Source of the DNA: Marthasterias glacialis
Taxonomy: Eukaryota > Echinodermata > Asteroidea > Forcipulatida > Asteriidae
Length of the DNA stretch: 64,000 bases
NCBI GenBank assembly: GCA_911728455.2
Contig: OU452224.1
Span: forward strand, 3,348,001 to 3,412,000
Direction of reading: 5' to 3'
The position numbers and the translations under genes were made by a program. The notes beneath the pieces are model-generated. The model was not told the DNA's origin. It did no database searches and saw only the letters and a program-made list of their open reading frames with translations. Shown here in pieces: positions 1-15,000 of this stretch. Numbering within the stretch: the stretch's first letter is position 1; the number at the start of each line of letters is the position of its first letter.

Positions 1-3000
1 GCCCATTTGCCATGCCGAGGGATTTCTTTGCATCCACTAAAAATCACAACAAATAAAGTGTATTTGATTATTACGCAACATAAGCTAGTGCAATGCTACA
101 AGATGCAAAAAACTTTTAACTATCCCCAGTAACACGGAGAAGTGTAAAACAATTTGGAAACTTAACAGGTATTTGTGATTCAAATTGGCAAATAAACCTG
201 CAATGCTGATACGGTAGGATTTTAATTGCCATAGAAGTGTTGCATCTGAAGCCATGTCTTTGCGAAAAGCATTAACATGAGGAATACTTCTACAATGGCA
301 AACAAGAACTGAGTGGCAATAATATAATAAATAACAATCAATCTCTATCTCAAATAACAAAACTTTTGAACATTTGAAAGGAGATGCAAGTATTAAAAAA
401 AAAAAATCACACTTCACTACTTAGACTTAAACAATCAAAGAAGATTGAGAGGGGACCAGTGTCTTTATGATTGATGCCTCTTTTGTCAGCTTCTACGCTT
501 GAGAGTAGAGTGTGTAAAAGTGGGTAAACCACAGGGGTCAACCACAGGTCTAATGGGAGACATTTGGGGGACACTAGGTGGCAGCAGACTTAACAGGTAA
601 ATGCATTGTTCTCGGAAATGTGCGCGTGCTCAGAACTACGCAAACAAAGGAAATTGACTTGGTAAGTTTGATGCCACCTAGGGTTTCAAAGTCTCCCATT
701 AACCAGTTAATGCTGGATGACGTGTGTACACGCAAATAATTCCCATGCCAGAAATCAGGTGATGTAAGTTTTGTATTTTTGTGTGTAATTGGAAGGCCGG
801 AACAAAGGTCGCCCGAACATTCTGTTTCGGAGACTGCAGAGAATTCCGTTCCACCAATGAAAAGAGGACAGGCGGTACTGAAACTAATGATGAAACAATC
901 CATTTATGCAGGTCTTTTTTGTGTAATCCCCGATTCCAGACCAATGTCTTTTTTCTTCCAAGAAGAGCATTACGAGACATCAAGAGGCTTCCACCATTGT
1001 ATATGATTGTATTTGGGCTCATTGGAGGTAAGTCTGAGCTTCCAGCCTTGGTTCCGGTCTCAGGACCAATCCTCAACCTTTTCAAATGGCCGAGGTTTTG
1101 CGATTCATGGTACTTGAATCTGATATTCTCTCGACAGAGAAAGAATAAACCCTGTTGCTTCAATGAGAGTATTTGTTCTCGTGGCTTCGTTAAGTCATAG
1201 TTTCTTTGTGCCAGCAGGACTCTCAAAGAAAACTGATATCAAGAAAATAATCTTAAGGAAATGGCATGGACAAAATGGAAGATTCCTGGCCATAACTGTT
1301 TAAACTGAGCCAGTTGCATATTTAAAGTAAAGAATCCCAGGGACTAAGATTGAGCAAGGCATGCTGGGAAACAATGGCGCGGCATGATACACCTGTGGGA
1401 GTGAGGTTGATAATAACATAATTAAAAAGGAACAAAAAAAAACGTTCTTACCAGGTATCAAAACTTCACCTGGACTGGCGGCTGAAACAAAAACATAAAT
1501 AAAGGAGAACTGTTTGAAAGAATGCAGCCAATGGCCATAAGTAGCTTAATTGAGATGCGGCCTCATATTCGAAATTCCTAATTTTTTTGGAAAGTTAAAA
1601 AATGCTCGATGAGATTCAAACCGTAAAAGAATTTAAACAGAAGAGTTTCGTTTGGTCACTCCAGTCATATTAAGGAATATGGGGAGAGCTATTCAGGGCT
1701 AGAAATTTCCACAGGCCCGAGGCCAGTGATTTTAAACATCGGGCCAGTAAACTCATGACTGGACAAGTCTTGCGGTATTGTGTTTCTGTCCAAATGAGGT
1801 CTTTCAGTCTGATAAATATCTTTTGATTCTGTTGAATACTGAAGAATACTTACCCATAAAACAAGCATGACATATGAGATAGATGTTCTCTTAGTGCTTG
1901 TTCAAATTAAACACAGTTCAATGTTAAAAAGTGTTGGTATGTTTTTCTCTCGTTTCAATTCTGGTCTAGTACAAACAATTCTAGTCCAGTGAACATTTTT
2001 AGCTACAAGTCCTGTGGTCTTGTGGATTTTCCCCCCAAATTCAAGCCCTGCTATTAACTGCTGTCCTTATATTATTGAGGAGAGCTCTTTGCACTCCTCA
2101 GAACCAAACTTCACACATGAGTCTGAAAAGTGACATTAAAACACAGATTTTATAAAATCTGACTGTTCATGATATTTAATTCAAACACATAAGTTTTTCT
2201 GACGATTCACTTGCGTATCGGATTGCAAGATCTCATTGAATTGGCCAATTTTCATTAATGACCAAAGAAAATAAAGGCCACATCTGCATTAATTTTCTGC
2301 TGTAAATAAAATTATCTTTCTGTGGTACTAAATAGGCAATTACAGTGTGATGACCCGGTCTTCACTGCGTGGTAATGACCAGGTTGGTGGCTGGCCGCTG
2401 TTGGCACCTAGTTACACATAGTTAACTATGTATGCATATTTTCAAGAACCAGACTACAAACTTCAAAAATTAACAGCAACATAAATGGAAATACTGTGGT
2501 TGGTGTTCGGCTTCATGCTTTGCATTATGTTGGATTCATGTGCATACCAGCTGCTTTAAATTGATACACTGTCTGCGCGTTCATGCACACGTGTGATATG
2601 TGCGTGCACAATCTCTCCCCCCCCCCCCCCCCAATTTTTTTTAAATGTTCGCGCAAAGAAAACAGTTGAATTTGAAAGTTGCCCCGCACAACATGCACAG
2701 TGCATACATAACTTTAACACAACAATGCTTGTTCGGGGGCCATTTATTCACTAGTTTACAGAGACGGTCTCTATATGACATGTTAATACACCCCCATGTG
2801 ACCAGTCTTCGACCAATCAGAGTGCCTAAACTCTCCGAGTTATTCATTAATGTTTTTCAATGTTTCAATGTTTTTACTGTATGCAAGCTTTTTAATTACT
2901 CTTTGGGGATACAATAAAGATTATTGAATTATTGAATTGAAGTAACAACTAACCTTCAAAGAGGGCTTTGATGGAGTAAGATCTCTTCACAGCGCCATTG

Positions 3001-6000
3001 AATTTAACAGTTTTGCCAGCTTTCATGCTACGGTAATTAACGATCTCCTTATTCTTGGCGTAGACGACATCTGTCAGATCATCCCCTTCCAGGGACTTGT
3101 ACAAGACAGACCGGCAGAAATTAAACCCTATCATGTCTCCCTTCTTCACTGCCAATCTGTCTTCTTTCTTGAAATCAAGCGACAACTCCGTCTGGAAAAA
3201 AAAACCCAAGAAACTATTGAAATTCTGTTGTGAATACAACTACTGTATCTCAAATTCAAAGACAACTCAGTCACAAACATTTTTTCTATCCATCTACTAT
3301 GTGTCTCTTCATCAATTCCATTCTGTAGAACTCAGAAACAAACAATTATTTTATCTATCTAACATGCGCCTCTTCATCAGGGTGTGGGTTTGAATCCCGG
3401 TCATGACACTTGTGTCCTTGAGCAAGACAATTAATGGAGTGTAGTGGTCAAGTGGTCTAGCTCACCGGACTCAAGTGCTGGTGTTGTTGGCAGCAGAATT
3501 TGGGCTCGAATACTATTAACTATCATTGCTTTCAATAGGGGAAGAGGCAGTTACGTTCGTCTCGCAACGGACTCATTTACCCCTCCTTGTTCTTAGCTGT
3601 GCTGTGAAGAGACTTGCATTTATATCTCGCCATGTCTTGTTTCTGCGCATTGGGGCAGGTTTCTAGCCCTTCTGTAGCCAACACCTTTGGCCCTGTGATG
3701 GGCGACTTGTATAAAAAAATAAACAATCATCCAAATGAACAATCTATCTACCATGTGCCACTTCTTCCAATTTCATTCAACATTCTGCAATTTCATGCCT
3801 CACTATTTTGATCTCGTTGTCTCCCAGCCTCTTTTTGGGTGACAATAATCTGAATTCAATCAACAACGAAATGACTGCCCTATGATGGATTGGAGTAGTA
3901 CTTTACCTTTTCCTTCTTGATTTTAATATGCCTTGTGCCAACAATTTGGTAAATCTTTTCTTCAGCATTAACATTGCGGAAGACATGGAATTTGAAGGAT
4001 CCACGCTTGATGGGGCGGAAGAGCAAGCCTGTCACGTGACCATCCGATGTGAACTTCTTGTTTGGAATGACGAATGAGAAGCCTCCAGATCCTGTGCTTG
4101 GTCGAACAGTGGTACCGAAACCAACTTCTGGATTGTCGCTTATCGTGTCTGCACATAAACAAATTAAACAAATGATATTTAAGGTTTTTCAGTTATTTAT
4201 TGCAATTCAAAAATACCTTTATTCCGATACTTTTACAATCAGAGTAAGATTAGAAAAATAAATTATAATTTGAGTGATTTATGAAGATATTTTTCACTGA
4301 AATTAAAAAAATATAGTATGAGTGATGCAGCTCAAAAGGGGGCAAAAAACTACAAAAAATAAAATCCACAAAAATCATGTTATGTCCACGTTCCCCCTTA
4401 CAGTCGTCCACTAGACAAATGTGTCTTGAAATACCCGAGGACCAGTCCAAATTCTGTCCATTAGGAGCATGCACAAAGTATACACTCACCAAGGACAGGT
4501 GGTACTGGAAATAGTGCTCAAATTCTCCCTTGATGCGGGAATTATTGTGTCTAATCCCTGATTCCAGACCTTTGTCCAAGAAGAGGATTACGAGACATCC
4601 GAGAGGCTTCCACTATTGTTTTTCATTGTATTTCGGCTCAACGGAGGCAAGTCCGAGAGAACTGAGAATCAAGCCTTGGTTCCAGCCATGGGACCAATTA
4701 TCCGCCATCTCTCAAGGCCGCCGTTTTGCTATTTACAATCAAATGAATCTGATATTTTGTTCAAAAGAGAAACAACAAATCCCAGTGCTTCAATGATAAT
4801 CTTTGTTCTCTCGGCTTTAGTTAGGGCTTCTTTGTGCCAGTGGTATTCTCAAAAGAAAATGATTCCTGCAATTCCGAGGAAATAATGCCGTGGTGAGTGG
4901 CCACAAACAAACAAAAAGCTGAAAACAGCTAGCAAAAAAGCTGAAATTTAAAAAGTTCCTGTAGTTTTGTACAGAGCAGGTGTAGAAAAAAAGCAGGAAT
5001 TCAGAGTAAACATCTAAATAAAAAAAGCTGAAATCAGCTTAAAAGCTGAATTCCCACACCCCTGCATTAAGGAATAAGCCTTTTTAGTGATCAGTCTACA
5101 GCCTCTGGTAAAGTCATTCATTCAGACATGGCTGAATACTGATAAACAAGATTTTTCTGTTTGAAGAAAGCTTTATGAAATTGGGCCTTGAACACCAAGT
5201 CCCAAGACAACTGTATAAAGCGACTACATCGACAACACTGCAAGAGGTCATCGTTTACCTGGTAGACCAAGGACGTCCATTCTCATAGATGGGAAATTAC
5301 CCTTCCATTTCGCTGGGGTGACCCGGATGCTCTGAGTTTTCACCACACTGGTGAAATAATTCTTTACTTCAGTTTCCTGGTCAAAGTTTCCTCCGAACAT
5401 CTGCGCACAAAATAAGACGATAAAATTGTTTGGCAATTCCAGAAATTATACATCAGTTTCTACTAAAAATGTCACCAATTTTCTATCGTATTTTTTAAAA
5501 TGGCCTATTCTTTGAAATGTTACAAAGGGAAATCAAATTTCTTGTTTTTGTATCATGATCAAAAAAATGTTTTGAAATGGAATAGCAATAATGATGAATT
5601 ATAAAGCGTTGGTGCTGATATTTGCTCATTGTTTTCACGAATCAAAACTCTTGCTGAGACCAGAAATCCATGTGTTTATAGTACAATGTGTAAAACTGAA
5701 AAGTATATGTCCAGCAACTAGCATACTTCCATTTGTCCACCATGCGCCTCTATTCAAAGTGAACACGCTCGACAGAGCAACTGAATTGGCTGCCAGACAG
5801 ACATAGGTTCGGGAACTAAACCTCAACCATTGGACAAGATGTGAGCTTTTGTTTCTAGTACTTACAAGTAGGAGCATTGGCTAAATGTACCATTCAAAGA
5901 ACACAGAAACAGTTTTGACTCAACTCATGTACACAAAGAACTTAACCACTTAGCTAACACAAAACCATAAAGTATGATAAAAGAATAATGCCTTACTATT

Positions 6001-9000
6001 GTGTTACCACCCTCGTCTGCAACTTCAGTCCATGCAACCATATTCACGCTGTACGATACTGTATACTTCTGAACAAACCACCTCCTATTCTGACCACTTA
6101 GACCTTGAGTCGTGATTCCACCACATTGGCGCGACTTTTTGAAAGTAATCTGTTTGGGATGACAAAGTTCAAACATAACTTTTTAGAAAAGGGAAGCGGC
6201 ACTGACCAAAATCATGCCTTTCTGAATGATGCCCTGAATTACTATAAGTGTTGATGCTTTTGTGTTACACCTTATAAATAATATACATTAATTAATACCT
6301 CGGAGAGTTCATGCACTCTGATTGGTTGAAGACTGGTCACTGCGGGGGTGTATTAACGTGTGTAATAAAGACCTGTGAACTAGCGAATAAAAATGCAATG
6401 GTTTTTGGCAAGGAAGAATAGCCTATACAAAAAAATACTGAAGTATCAAAGTATTTGCTCAAATGCAGTTATAGTGTAGAAATTTTGTGTAGTTAGCGAA
6501 AACATTTTGTGCTAACCTAATCTGCAGAGAGAATGATGACTGCAAGCACAGCCTAGCAATGAAATAATTTTTGAAAAGAACAGGACTATTAAGAAAAAAA
6601 AAGATCAGTTTCAATTTGAGATGTCATTTAGTATTCAGGGATGCAAGTGGGTTACTGCTCCATTTCTGGAAAATGCAACCAAGCGCTTGATCCACAGTTC
6701 ACAATGGTTTCATTACATCATAACGCTACATTTTGCATATCCAGGTTTATCCAAGTTGTAATTATAATTGGAAAGGAAATGTCCCTCGCTGTCTTTATCC
6801 TCCAACTATGACCACTTGAACTTGTTTTTCACGGTCTTAGCAATCTCCTTAATGTCCGCTTTTCTGCCCACTTTCATAATTATCCAAGAGTCGTGTCAAA
6901 CGATGCTGATAATTTGGGATTCTCTGCAAGTTCCGAGATCAAAATTCAACATGACATGACTTCTGTTCCGAAATCGACCACAGATACCATACTGTTTTTA
7001 AACCTCAGCCTCAGACCTTAAGTTAGTCTAGGTGCAAGACATTCTCAATACGTGGCGCGACCGGTAGAGGGCATTTGATCGTTAGAGGGCTTTCGTTTGC
7101 AAGTTGCGGTTCGTCGGCTGCAAGTCAACGGCGCATTATCATTATCTTTTTTCTTGGCGATACACTTTTCAGAACCCGGAAGAAAAATGCCTTTTGATGC
7201 AATTTCTGGAAATCTGGAAATTTCCTGAAAACATCCCTGAATATCTGAATATTAAGTTTATACCTTTACCAATCCTCCACAGAATACTACCTTCTGACAT
7301 ACTGTCAAAGACAACAAAATAGCATTTGCAGACCCTCATAGTCACCATTTTAGTCACACTAAAATGTGACCCAATTTGATGAACTGTTCACTGGTTGGAT
7401 GTTTGGTGTGTCGTTGAAAGTAGATTGGAATAAATGTACTCTTCCAAAAGACAATGGTGTCTTCTACTTTTAGGGAAATGTGTGGTAACTCGGGGTAAAG
7501 TGGACAAATTTACCTGGAGAAATGCACTTTGGTCGATTTGAAGGCCACACCATCCACCCAGTAGACCCTGCTGGTCCCTCAGACCAAAGCGGGCACGACT
7601 TGGCTGACCATTGGAGTCACAGAATCCATTGGATGTGATCTGATCATCTGCTATAAGACCATCTTGCATTCCCATGTTGTTGACAGACATAACTAGGAAG
7701 AAAACAGACGAGAACCCAAATAGTTGATCATTCAGGGGTTTGGGGTTTTAGCTTAACCCCATCAGTTCCAAATCTCCCCCAAATTCATTTTGCAGGGTAA
7801 AATAACAATTGTGCATGCTATGTGTACGCTTCGAAACAAAATGTCCGGGCGGCCTTTGTTCCAGGCTTCGAATTCCACACGAAAATACAAAACACACCCG
7901 TTTGCTGGGTTGGTAACTACTGGCATGTATACATCTCATCCAGCGCCAACTTGTTAAACGAAAAAAGTAGCCAAGCACAACAAAATTAGGCTTACCAGAA
8001 AAAGATTACCAGAATAATGTTACCAGCCAAACTACCAAGTCATATGTACCATGTCCATCTGTGACTGATAATGGTATCCTGCTCATTGCTGCTAAGCAGA
8101 AAATTATTCAGCAAGCTTCTGCTCTAAGAAATTGGGCCCAGAAAGGTGCCCACTAAAAACTTGTAAAGAACATCTCACCTAAGACATTGCATGTTTACAA
8201 AAGAGACACAGAGTTGAGACAGCGAAGTACAGAGTTTGGAGGCAATCGCCGGTGATTGTTAACGGGGCCCGGCAGAGCGCAAACGCCCACCAACTGGTGG
8301 GTCTGCCAGGGTCCCGAGTACGAGAAAAGGGAAGCAGGCATCCAGGCCCAAGTCCCATCGAGGCCGAAGCAGAAATTTGTTTAAGCATAAGCGTATTTTA
8401 CAGATTAACAAGGAAATTAGGCGGCCAACTTGCGCATTCTTGCTTACAGTCCGAAAGGTTACCATGCCTTTTCCTGTGCTTACGGTTAGCAGCACTATGA
8501 AATGGACATTACACAGTAAGCACAAAACCGGCTGTTAAGCAGCTTTATGAAATTAGCCCCTGGACTTTATGCAGGCATGACTTGTACACATCTTGATGGA
8601 AGAAATCATACAATCTTATAATTTATGGAGATTGTACTGTCTGATTTTGATCAAATATTGATATAACGAAAGGGGGCACATTTTTATAATTTTTTATAAC
8701 TCTTGAATTTATGTGGGAATTTTAACACAAAATGTAAAAGTTCCCATACGACCAGTGCAGTATCTCGTCTGCCAGTAAGGCCATGGAACGAACAAGGTCA
8801 CTCTTTTGTGAAAGTTTCTAAAACCTAGTGGATGTTGGAAAACTTTACAGGAAAAAGGTTTGTCGAAGCACAGTGCATTTCTTTAATTGTTCCTCTTTCA
8901 AGTCACGATATTAGAATTAATTTAACTTCCTTGTTTACCTGGCGCAATGGTCCTTGTTGTTGAAGCTGGAAACAAAAGAAAAACAAGAAAGAAACAGTTA

Positions 9001-12000
9001 TGATTATGATTTGTGCGGTACTACCTTGTCCAAAAGCCAGATAAAAGTTTGTAAATAATAAACAATGAATCAGCTGAAAATATACTTGTTACTTACTTTG
9101 GAATGCCCTACCTACATGAAAAAAAAGGCCGTGTTCAAGATGTGACGTCACCAAAATGTTTGAATTGCATTGCTACCATACAGGCACATACTGTTGTGGT
9201 AGCAAAAAGCATTTCTTAACATTTCTCGCTCCACCGGTGACGTCATGTAATACAATATGAACCACCGGGCTTGTTTTTGTGGCTGTTCCCAGAGAGCGTT
9301 ATTTTAAAAGAAACAAATCTGAAGAAAATGGGTTGCAACAGGCTCATTTTTAGCCGATTCGTTGTTTATCCATTATAAACTTTTACATGGAATATGGACC
9401 AAGGTAGAATGTCACACATTCTTTAAAAGGGATGCTATAGTAAACAAAAAACAAAAGACATACTGTACATGTAACATATTTAAAACTATATATGGTAATC
9501 TCCGATGGGTGAAGAGTTTCTCAGTTTTAGTGTTATTCTAGTTTTTAATTGCCTCAATTCTAAATTTCAATCTTTCTTCGATCGGCAAAAGGCTTCAGGC
9601 CAGTGCAACAAGATGTTATTATTAAGTTCTAGTTTAATTAAGGTCACCTTAAAAGTCACTTAAATTACTGTAACTCGGAAACCTGAGGAAACCTGTAGAC
9701 AAGGGTGCTTGCAATAAGCCTGTAGACAAGGGTGCTTGCAATAAACACTGAGGTAAACCCCTACTCTTCAATGACAAGGTTCTGGATTCTTTAACAAGAA
9801 AAAATTGTTTAGAATATATACAAGGCACTACCCATCCTAGTACATGGGACCTACGGCTTAACGTCCCATCCGAAGGACAAAGCAATTATGATAAAGTGTC
9901 TTGCTCAAGGACATAAGCATCGTGCCCAGCCAGGCCGGCCATTTGTAAGCAACAGAACTTGAATACGGTGCACTAGACCACTTGTTACATATATTACTCC
10001 ATTAATTCAGGGATTTAATTATGACCTCACTGCAGTTAAGATTTTGGAATAAATATTTATTCCAATCCACGTGTTGGTTGTCTCACCTCTGAACTTCACA
10101 CGAATGGAGAATTTTCGATTAGCGCTGTCAGGGAAATCAAGCGTGTTGAAGATACCCATCTTCTTGATATCATCAAGCTTAAAACTTCTCTTGATGAGAA
10201 CTTTGAAGTTTGCATCTTCATCGAAACCAATGACTTGCTTGTCAAAGACGATACCAAAAACATCACCTTTTCGCACAGGGAGTCGTTCATTCAGGTTTCT
10301 GCATAGCACCTGAGACAAGAAGAGAACTTGTATTAAGAGGGGGTTGTGATGGGAAAAATATCAAATCCGAGTGCTTGAAGTGTAGGGGATTAATAATAAT
10401 AATAACAATAATACGCAGTTCTTATTATAGCGTTTTATCACACCCGATAGGCGTCTCAAAGCGCTCAGTATTTTTTCCTGCAAGGTATGATGAGATACGT
10501 TTTTTGAAGTATGAGACCTGTTCCTTTACACAGCACCATGAAATGGTTTTACAAGGTGCTGTGGCGCAATCTGCTGCTGATCAAAACAGGAACACCGTGG
10601 CGAACCCCTTCTCTTTGCGGTAACTGGACTGGGTTCTTTTATGTGCATTACACAACACACGGGAACTACGGCTCTACGTCCCATCCGAAGGACGAAGCAA
10701 TAATGGTTAAGTGTCTTGCTTAAGGACACAAGTGTCACGACCGGGACTTGAACCCACACTCTGCTGATCAGAAACACCAGAGCTTGAGTCTGGTGTTCTT
10801 ATCCGCTCGGCCACAACACACCATAAAGGTAAGGGTAAAGGGTTAAGGGTTATGGAGAATGGGTAACAGCGTGAGCGTGAGAGCAAAGCTTGGAACTACA
10901 AGAGGAAATGGGTATTTTAACCAAATCAATGGAGAGCTAAATGGCTGGAAGTTACATATGGCTGGAAGGATAATAATGGGAAATGTAGGGAGAATGGGTA
11001 ATGTAGTAGAGTTACAATGTTTGATACGAAGGGGTGGCACGGTTGCACTACATAGGCCTGGGAGAGATGACAAACAAAATACATCTATAACCCATTAGAC
11101 ATTAAGGTTGCATGGCCCGATTTTTGCCGAAAGAAATAATAAATTAAAAAAATTCTGAAGGAATTTTGACAGATGATGCTACTTCAAAACAAAAAACATA
11201 CTAAATGTTCACATATGCCACGGACAGTGCACAGTTGAAACCAGATGACGTGGATACACACAAATGTTCCCCCTGCCTGGAATTGAAGGTCGTCTTGCGA
11301 CACCTTTATGTAATTTCGGACCACTGGAGCAAAGGTTGCCCGGTCATTCAACTGCTGAGCATACGCCGTGTACACTTTGATTCACCCACACAAGGACAAA
11401 AAAAGGTTGTGCATTTTATATACCTTTGTCCTTTTGTTCCAAGAAGGGGATTACGAGGCATAGAGAGACTTCCACAATTGTTCATTCATTGTATTTTGGC
11501 TCAATGGAGGTAAGTATGAGTGAGTCGGCAATCGAGCCATGGTTCCGTCTTTAGTACCACTCCTATGCCATAGACAACGGCCAGTGTTTTGCAATTCATG
11601 CTGCGTGAATTTGACATTTTCTCGGTCGAGCAACAAAACGATCAAACAAAGAGAATCTTTTTGCTCTTGGCATTGTCAAGTCAGGGTTGCTTTGTGCGAG
11701 CGGTACCCTCAAAGAAAAAATGTTCCGGCAATTCCACCAAAAGAATCCCACCAGGGGGACAGAAAAAAAAAAGAAGGAATCCTGGTGGCAACTGGTTAAT
11801 TAACTACAACTTATCATTGGAAAATTTGTTTTTTATGCAATACCTTAAATGAAAGCTTATAACTTACTTGAATCTATAAAAATAAATATTTAAAATTTAA
11901 ATCTAAATTTTGGGGTGAAATCGACCAGAAAGTGAACCTAGCATCGTTAACATAAAATTCCAAAATGTATACAAATAATAGCCTTCAGTGCAAGCTGGTA

Positions 12001-15000
12001 AAATCTAAATACATTTCAGTTTTCATACTAACCGACTCTAATGCACTTATTTATTGCAAAGCTTTGAATTTTAGATCTGCATAATGAAGGCTATAAATAC
12101 AGCTTGATTTACTTACTTTATCTTGACCTGTGCTGGTGATGTAGGAACGTCCAATGAGAGAGAACTTTTGCGGCTCGTCAGTTGGACGCCACACTCCGAT
12201 AATGAAGGATTCAGACAATACTGCAAAATATCTGACTCCAACCACATAGCCATTACGTGTGAAGGGTCGCTTGATAAACAAGACGGCAGTGCCGACCTCA
12301 TCTACAAGCGTGCGTGATGTCAGATCCACACCCACGTGTTCATCATCAGAATCTGTGAAAATAAGAGATGAGTGCTCAATTTCCAAGTGTGCTAATTGGT
12401 ACTTGGTTGTAATTCTCCAGAGCGTTTCTATGAGGACATTTAAGGAGGAGATTTTATGAGTGTGGACAAACGTAACTTTTGAGTGATGGTTTAAAAACTG
12501 ATTGTGATGGGAAATCCAGTCTTTGATGGTGATTACCGTTCTCGGTACCACAGTTGACTGCATTTCTTAACCTTGGTCAAAAATTTGATTCAATTTTCAG
12601 TCTCAATTTGATGAGAAATGCAAGTCCAAGACTGGCATTTAAAACACTCTCCTGCATATTGTCTCTACAAAGAACCGTTCGGCACGATGCTTAGCAAACC
12701 AAAATGTCATGTAAGGGAGGACCTCATAATCTAACACGTGGTATTACCTTGTTGTACTGTGCAGTACAACAAGGTATTGAGCTGAAGGTATCACCTGGGT
12801 TTAATGAGTTCATTATCTACAGGTCAATGCACATAGCTGCATTTCATCACAGGCATATTCATGGTAGAACACAAGCTGGGGAGTCCAGGTAGAGGCACAA
12901 AGGGACCAATCTGTATGACCTTAATCCCCGCTAATCTGGGGTAATCTAACAAAAGGGTGATAACTCCTCTTTTTGCTGCCCCTGAGGTTAAAAATATCAC
13001 CCAGTTGGCACCAGTACTGTAGTTTTTTTCCCTGAGTCCTGCCTATAATAAATGTTTTACCCGGAAAGTAAGGCCATTAACAGTTATTTTATATTGGTAC
13101 TATTTGTAAGTATGAACAAAAAACAGTTTGCAACAGCTAAAGATTTACTTAAATGTACATGTATCACTTTCTGCCTCTCCAGGATCTGAGCTTTATGGCA
13201 GTAATCCAATAATCCCTTAATCCCATAACAATAGCACTTGCAGGTGGACTGGTTAAGCATTGTGTAACCTTCAAGTCCTTTCACAAAGACGTCTATTGTG
13301 AGGGCTCAGCCATTTTTAATAAGCCTCCCTTCCTTCTGTTTGACCTCTTGCGTACTGATTATTCATGAATCACAGGAATTCCATTCATAAAACCCGCAGA
13401 TGGCAATACCTTGTTGTACCGCGCTGTACAACAAGGCATTACCGCGTGTTAGATTATGAGGTCCTCCCTAACTGGTATCCTCCTAAACTTTAGCTAGAAT
13501 AAAAATGTGTTAACCATACCGTAGATTACGTAGTTTAATGAAATCGTCAGTCACTTCAGAATTGGAGCTTTTTAGGGACACTGGGTAAATCCATTGTTCT
13601 CAGCAGTCTGCCCATGCTCAGACTGACTTTAACAATGGGAAAATAACTGGTGTGTCTCCTGCCACCTAACAGCCTATAGTCCCTCATTGGTACCCTTACG
13701 CCACCATATCAGTTTGAAGAGTCCACTCTTGTACTATTCGCACAAATTGTTCCACAGGCAAAAACTGACTCAACACTTTACACAGATAGAGGGAATGGAC
13801 CCAATCCAGCAACTAATGAATAATTACCGGGTTGGCATAATTCCTAGCCTTCATTTTTGACTCAGTACACACATTTTTTGTAAAAGTATGTATGTGATGC
13901 AAAAGGTGCACGCGTGGTTACTGAATGATGGCAAACAAAGTTGCAAATGCCCCAGTGAAATTTCTGACTCACCATCTCGGCCAATGATTTCCACCCTCAT
14001 GCTAATTGACGATCTCCATACTTGGGGAATGAAGCGAACATATCTGACATTCACAGCATCCCTGAAGAAGTTCTTGTTGTGTTCATGGACATCACACTTG
14101 GAGTCAAACAACTGACAAAAATAAACAACATTCTGTATGAGTACCTGTATCTTCACAAAACAAAATGAAGTATTATGACAGACTGGAATCAGGTTGGAAA
14201 AGTAAATGACTCCTCCATGCCTGCCACCTTTGTGGACTCTGGTTCGAATCTCACCTTGCACTTCAGCCGACATATGTTTCAGGGACGTTTTTCCTTTTAA
14301 AGTCTCTGACCCACTTCTGCGGCTTCACCCACTTCTGCAAATTTCTTCATTTATTCATTGTCTTCTTATCATAAGTTTTTTTTTAAATCCTGTGGGCCCA
14401 AAATTGCTAGCAAATCAAGAACCTCTTAATCTCACTATTGCAAACAAACAATACTAATCAACACTAACAGTACTTAACCAGAAAGATACCTGCCGTTAAT
14501 AATACTGGATTCGAACTGGCCCCTCGTCACCGGGCGTGCTCGATGGTCTGGTGGTTAGGACATCTGCTCTAGTCATGCGGGAGTCGTGGGTTCGAATCCC
14601 ACCCGAGTTGCCTGTGGATTTTTTTTTCCGCAGGACTCGAAAGCACCGAGTGTACAGTGCTTATCACACATCGGTGTAAGGCAAATTGAAATTTATAGGA
14701 CATAACCAGTTAATGCTGGAAGATGTGTATACATGCCAATATTTCCCCTGTTAGAAATGGGATACCATCAGGGCTTGAATTTGGGGGGAAAAATCCACAA
14801 GACCACAGGACTTGTAGCTAAAAATGTTCACTGGAGTAGAATTGTTTGTACAAGACCAGAATTGAAATGAGAGAAAAACATACCAACACAGTTTAACATT
14901 GAAGTATTCTTCAGTATACTCAACAGAATCAAAAGATATTTATCAGATTGAAAGTCCTCATTTGGACAAAAAAACACGATACCGCAGGACTTGTCCAGTT

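Noticed and set aside
2741-6396. Inverted copies of repeat C as the two ends of one 3.6-kb transposon
   Set aside because: Four host exons of the adhesive gene lie between them in correct phase.
12113-12563. Stand-alone 170-residue gene on the minus strand
   Set aside because: Only the exon 24 portion is coding; the upstream part is intron read through a TTTCACAG acceptor.
14533-14612. Functional tRNA gene
   Set aside because: A and B boxes are present but the acceptor stem does not pair, and a SINE-like body follows. The same applies at 30108-30195.
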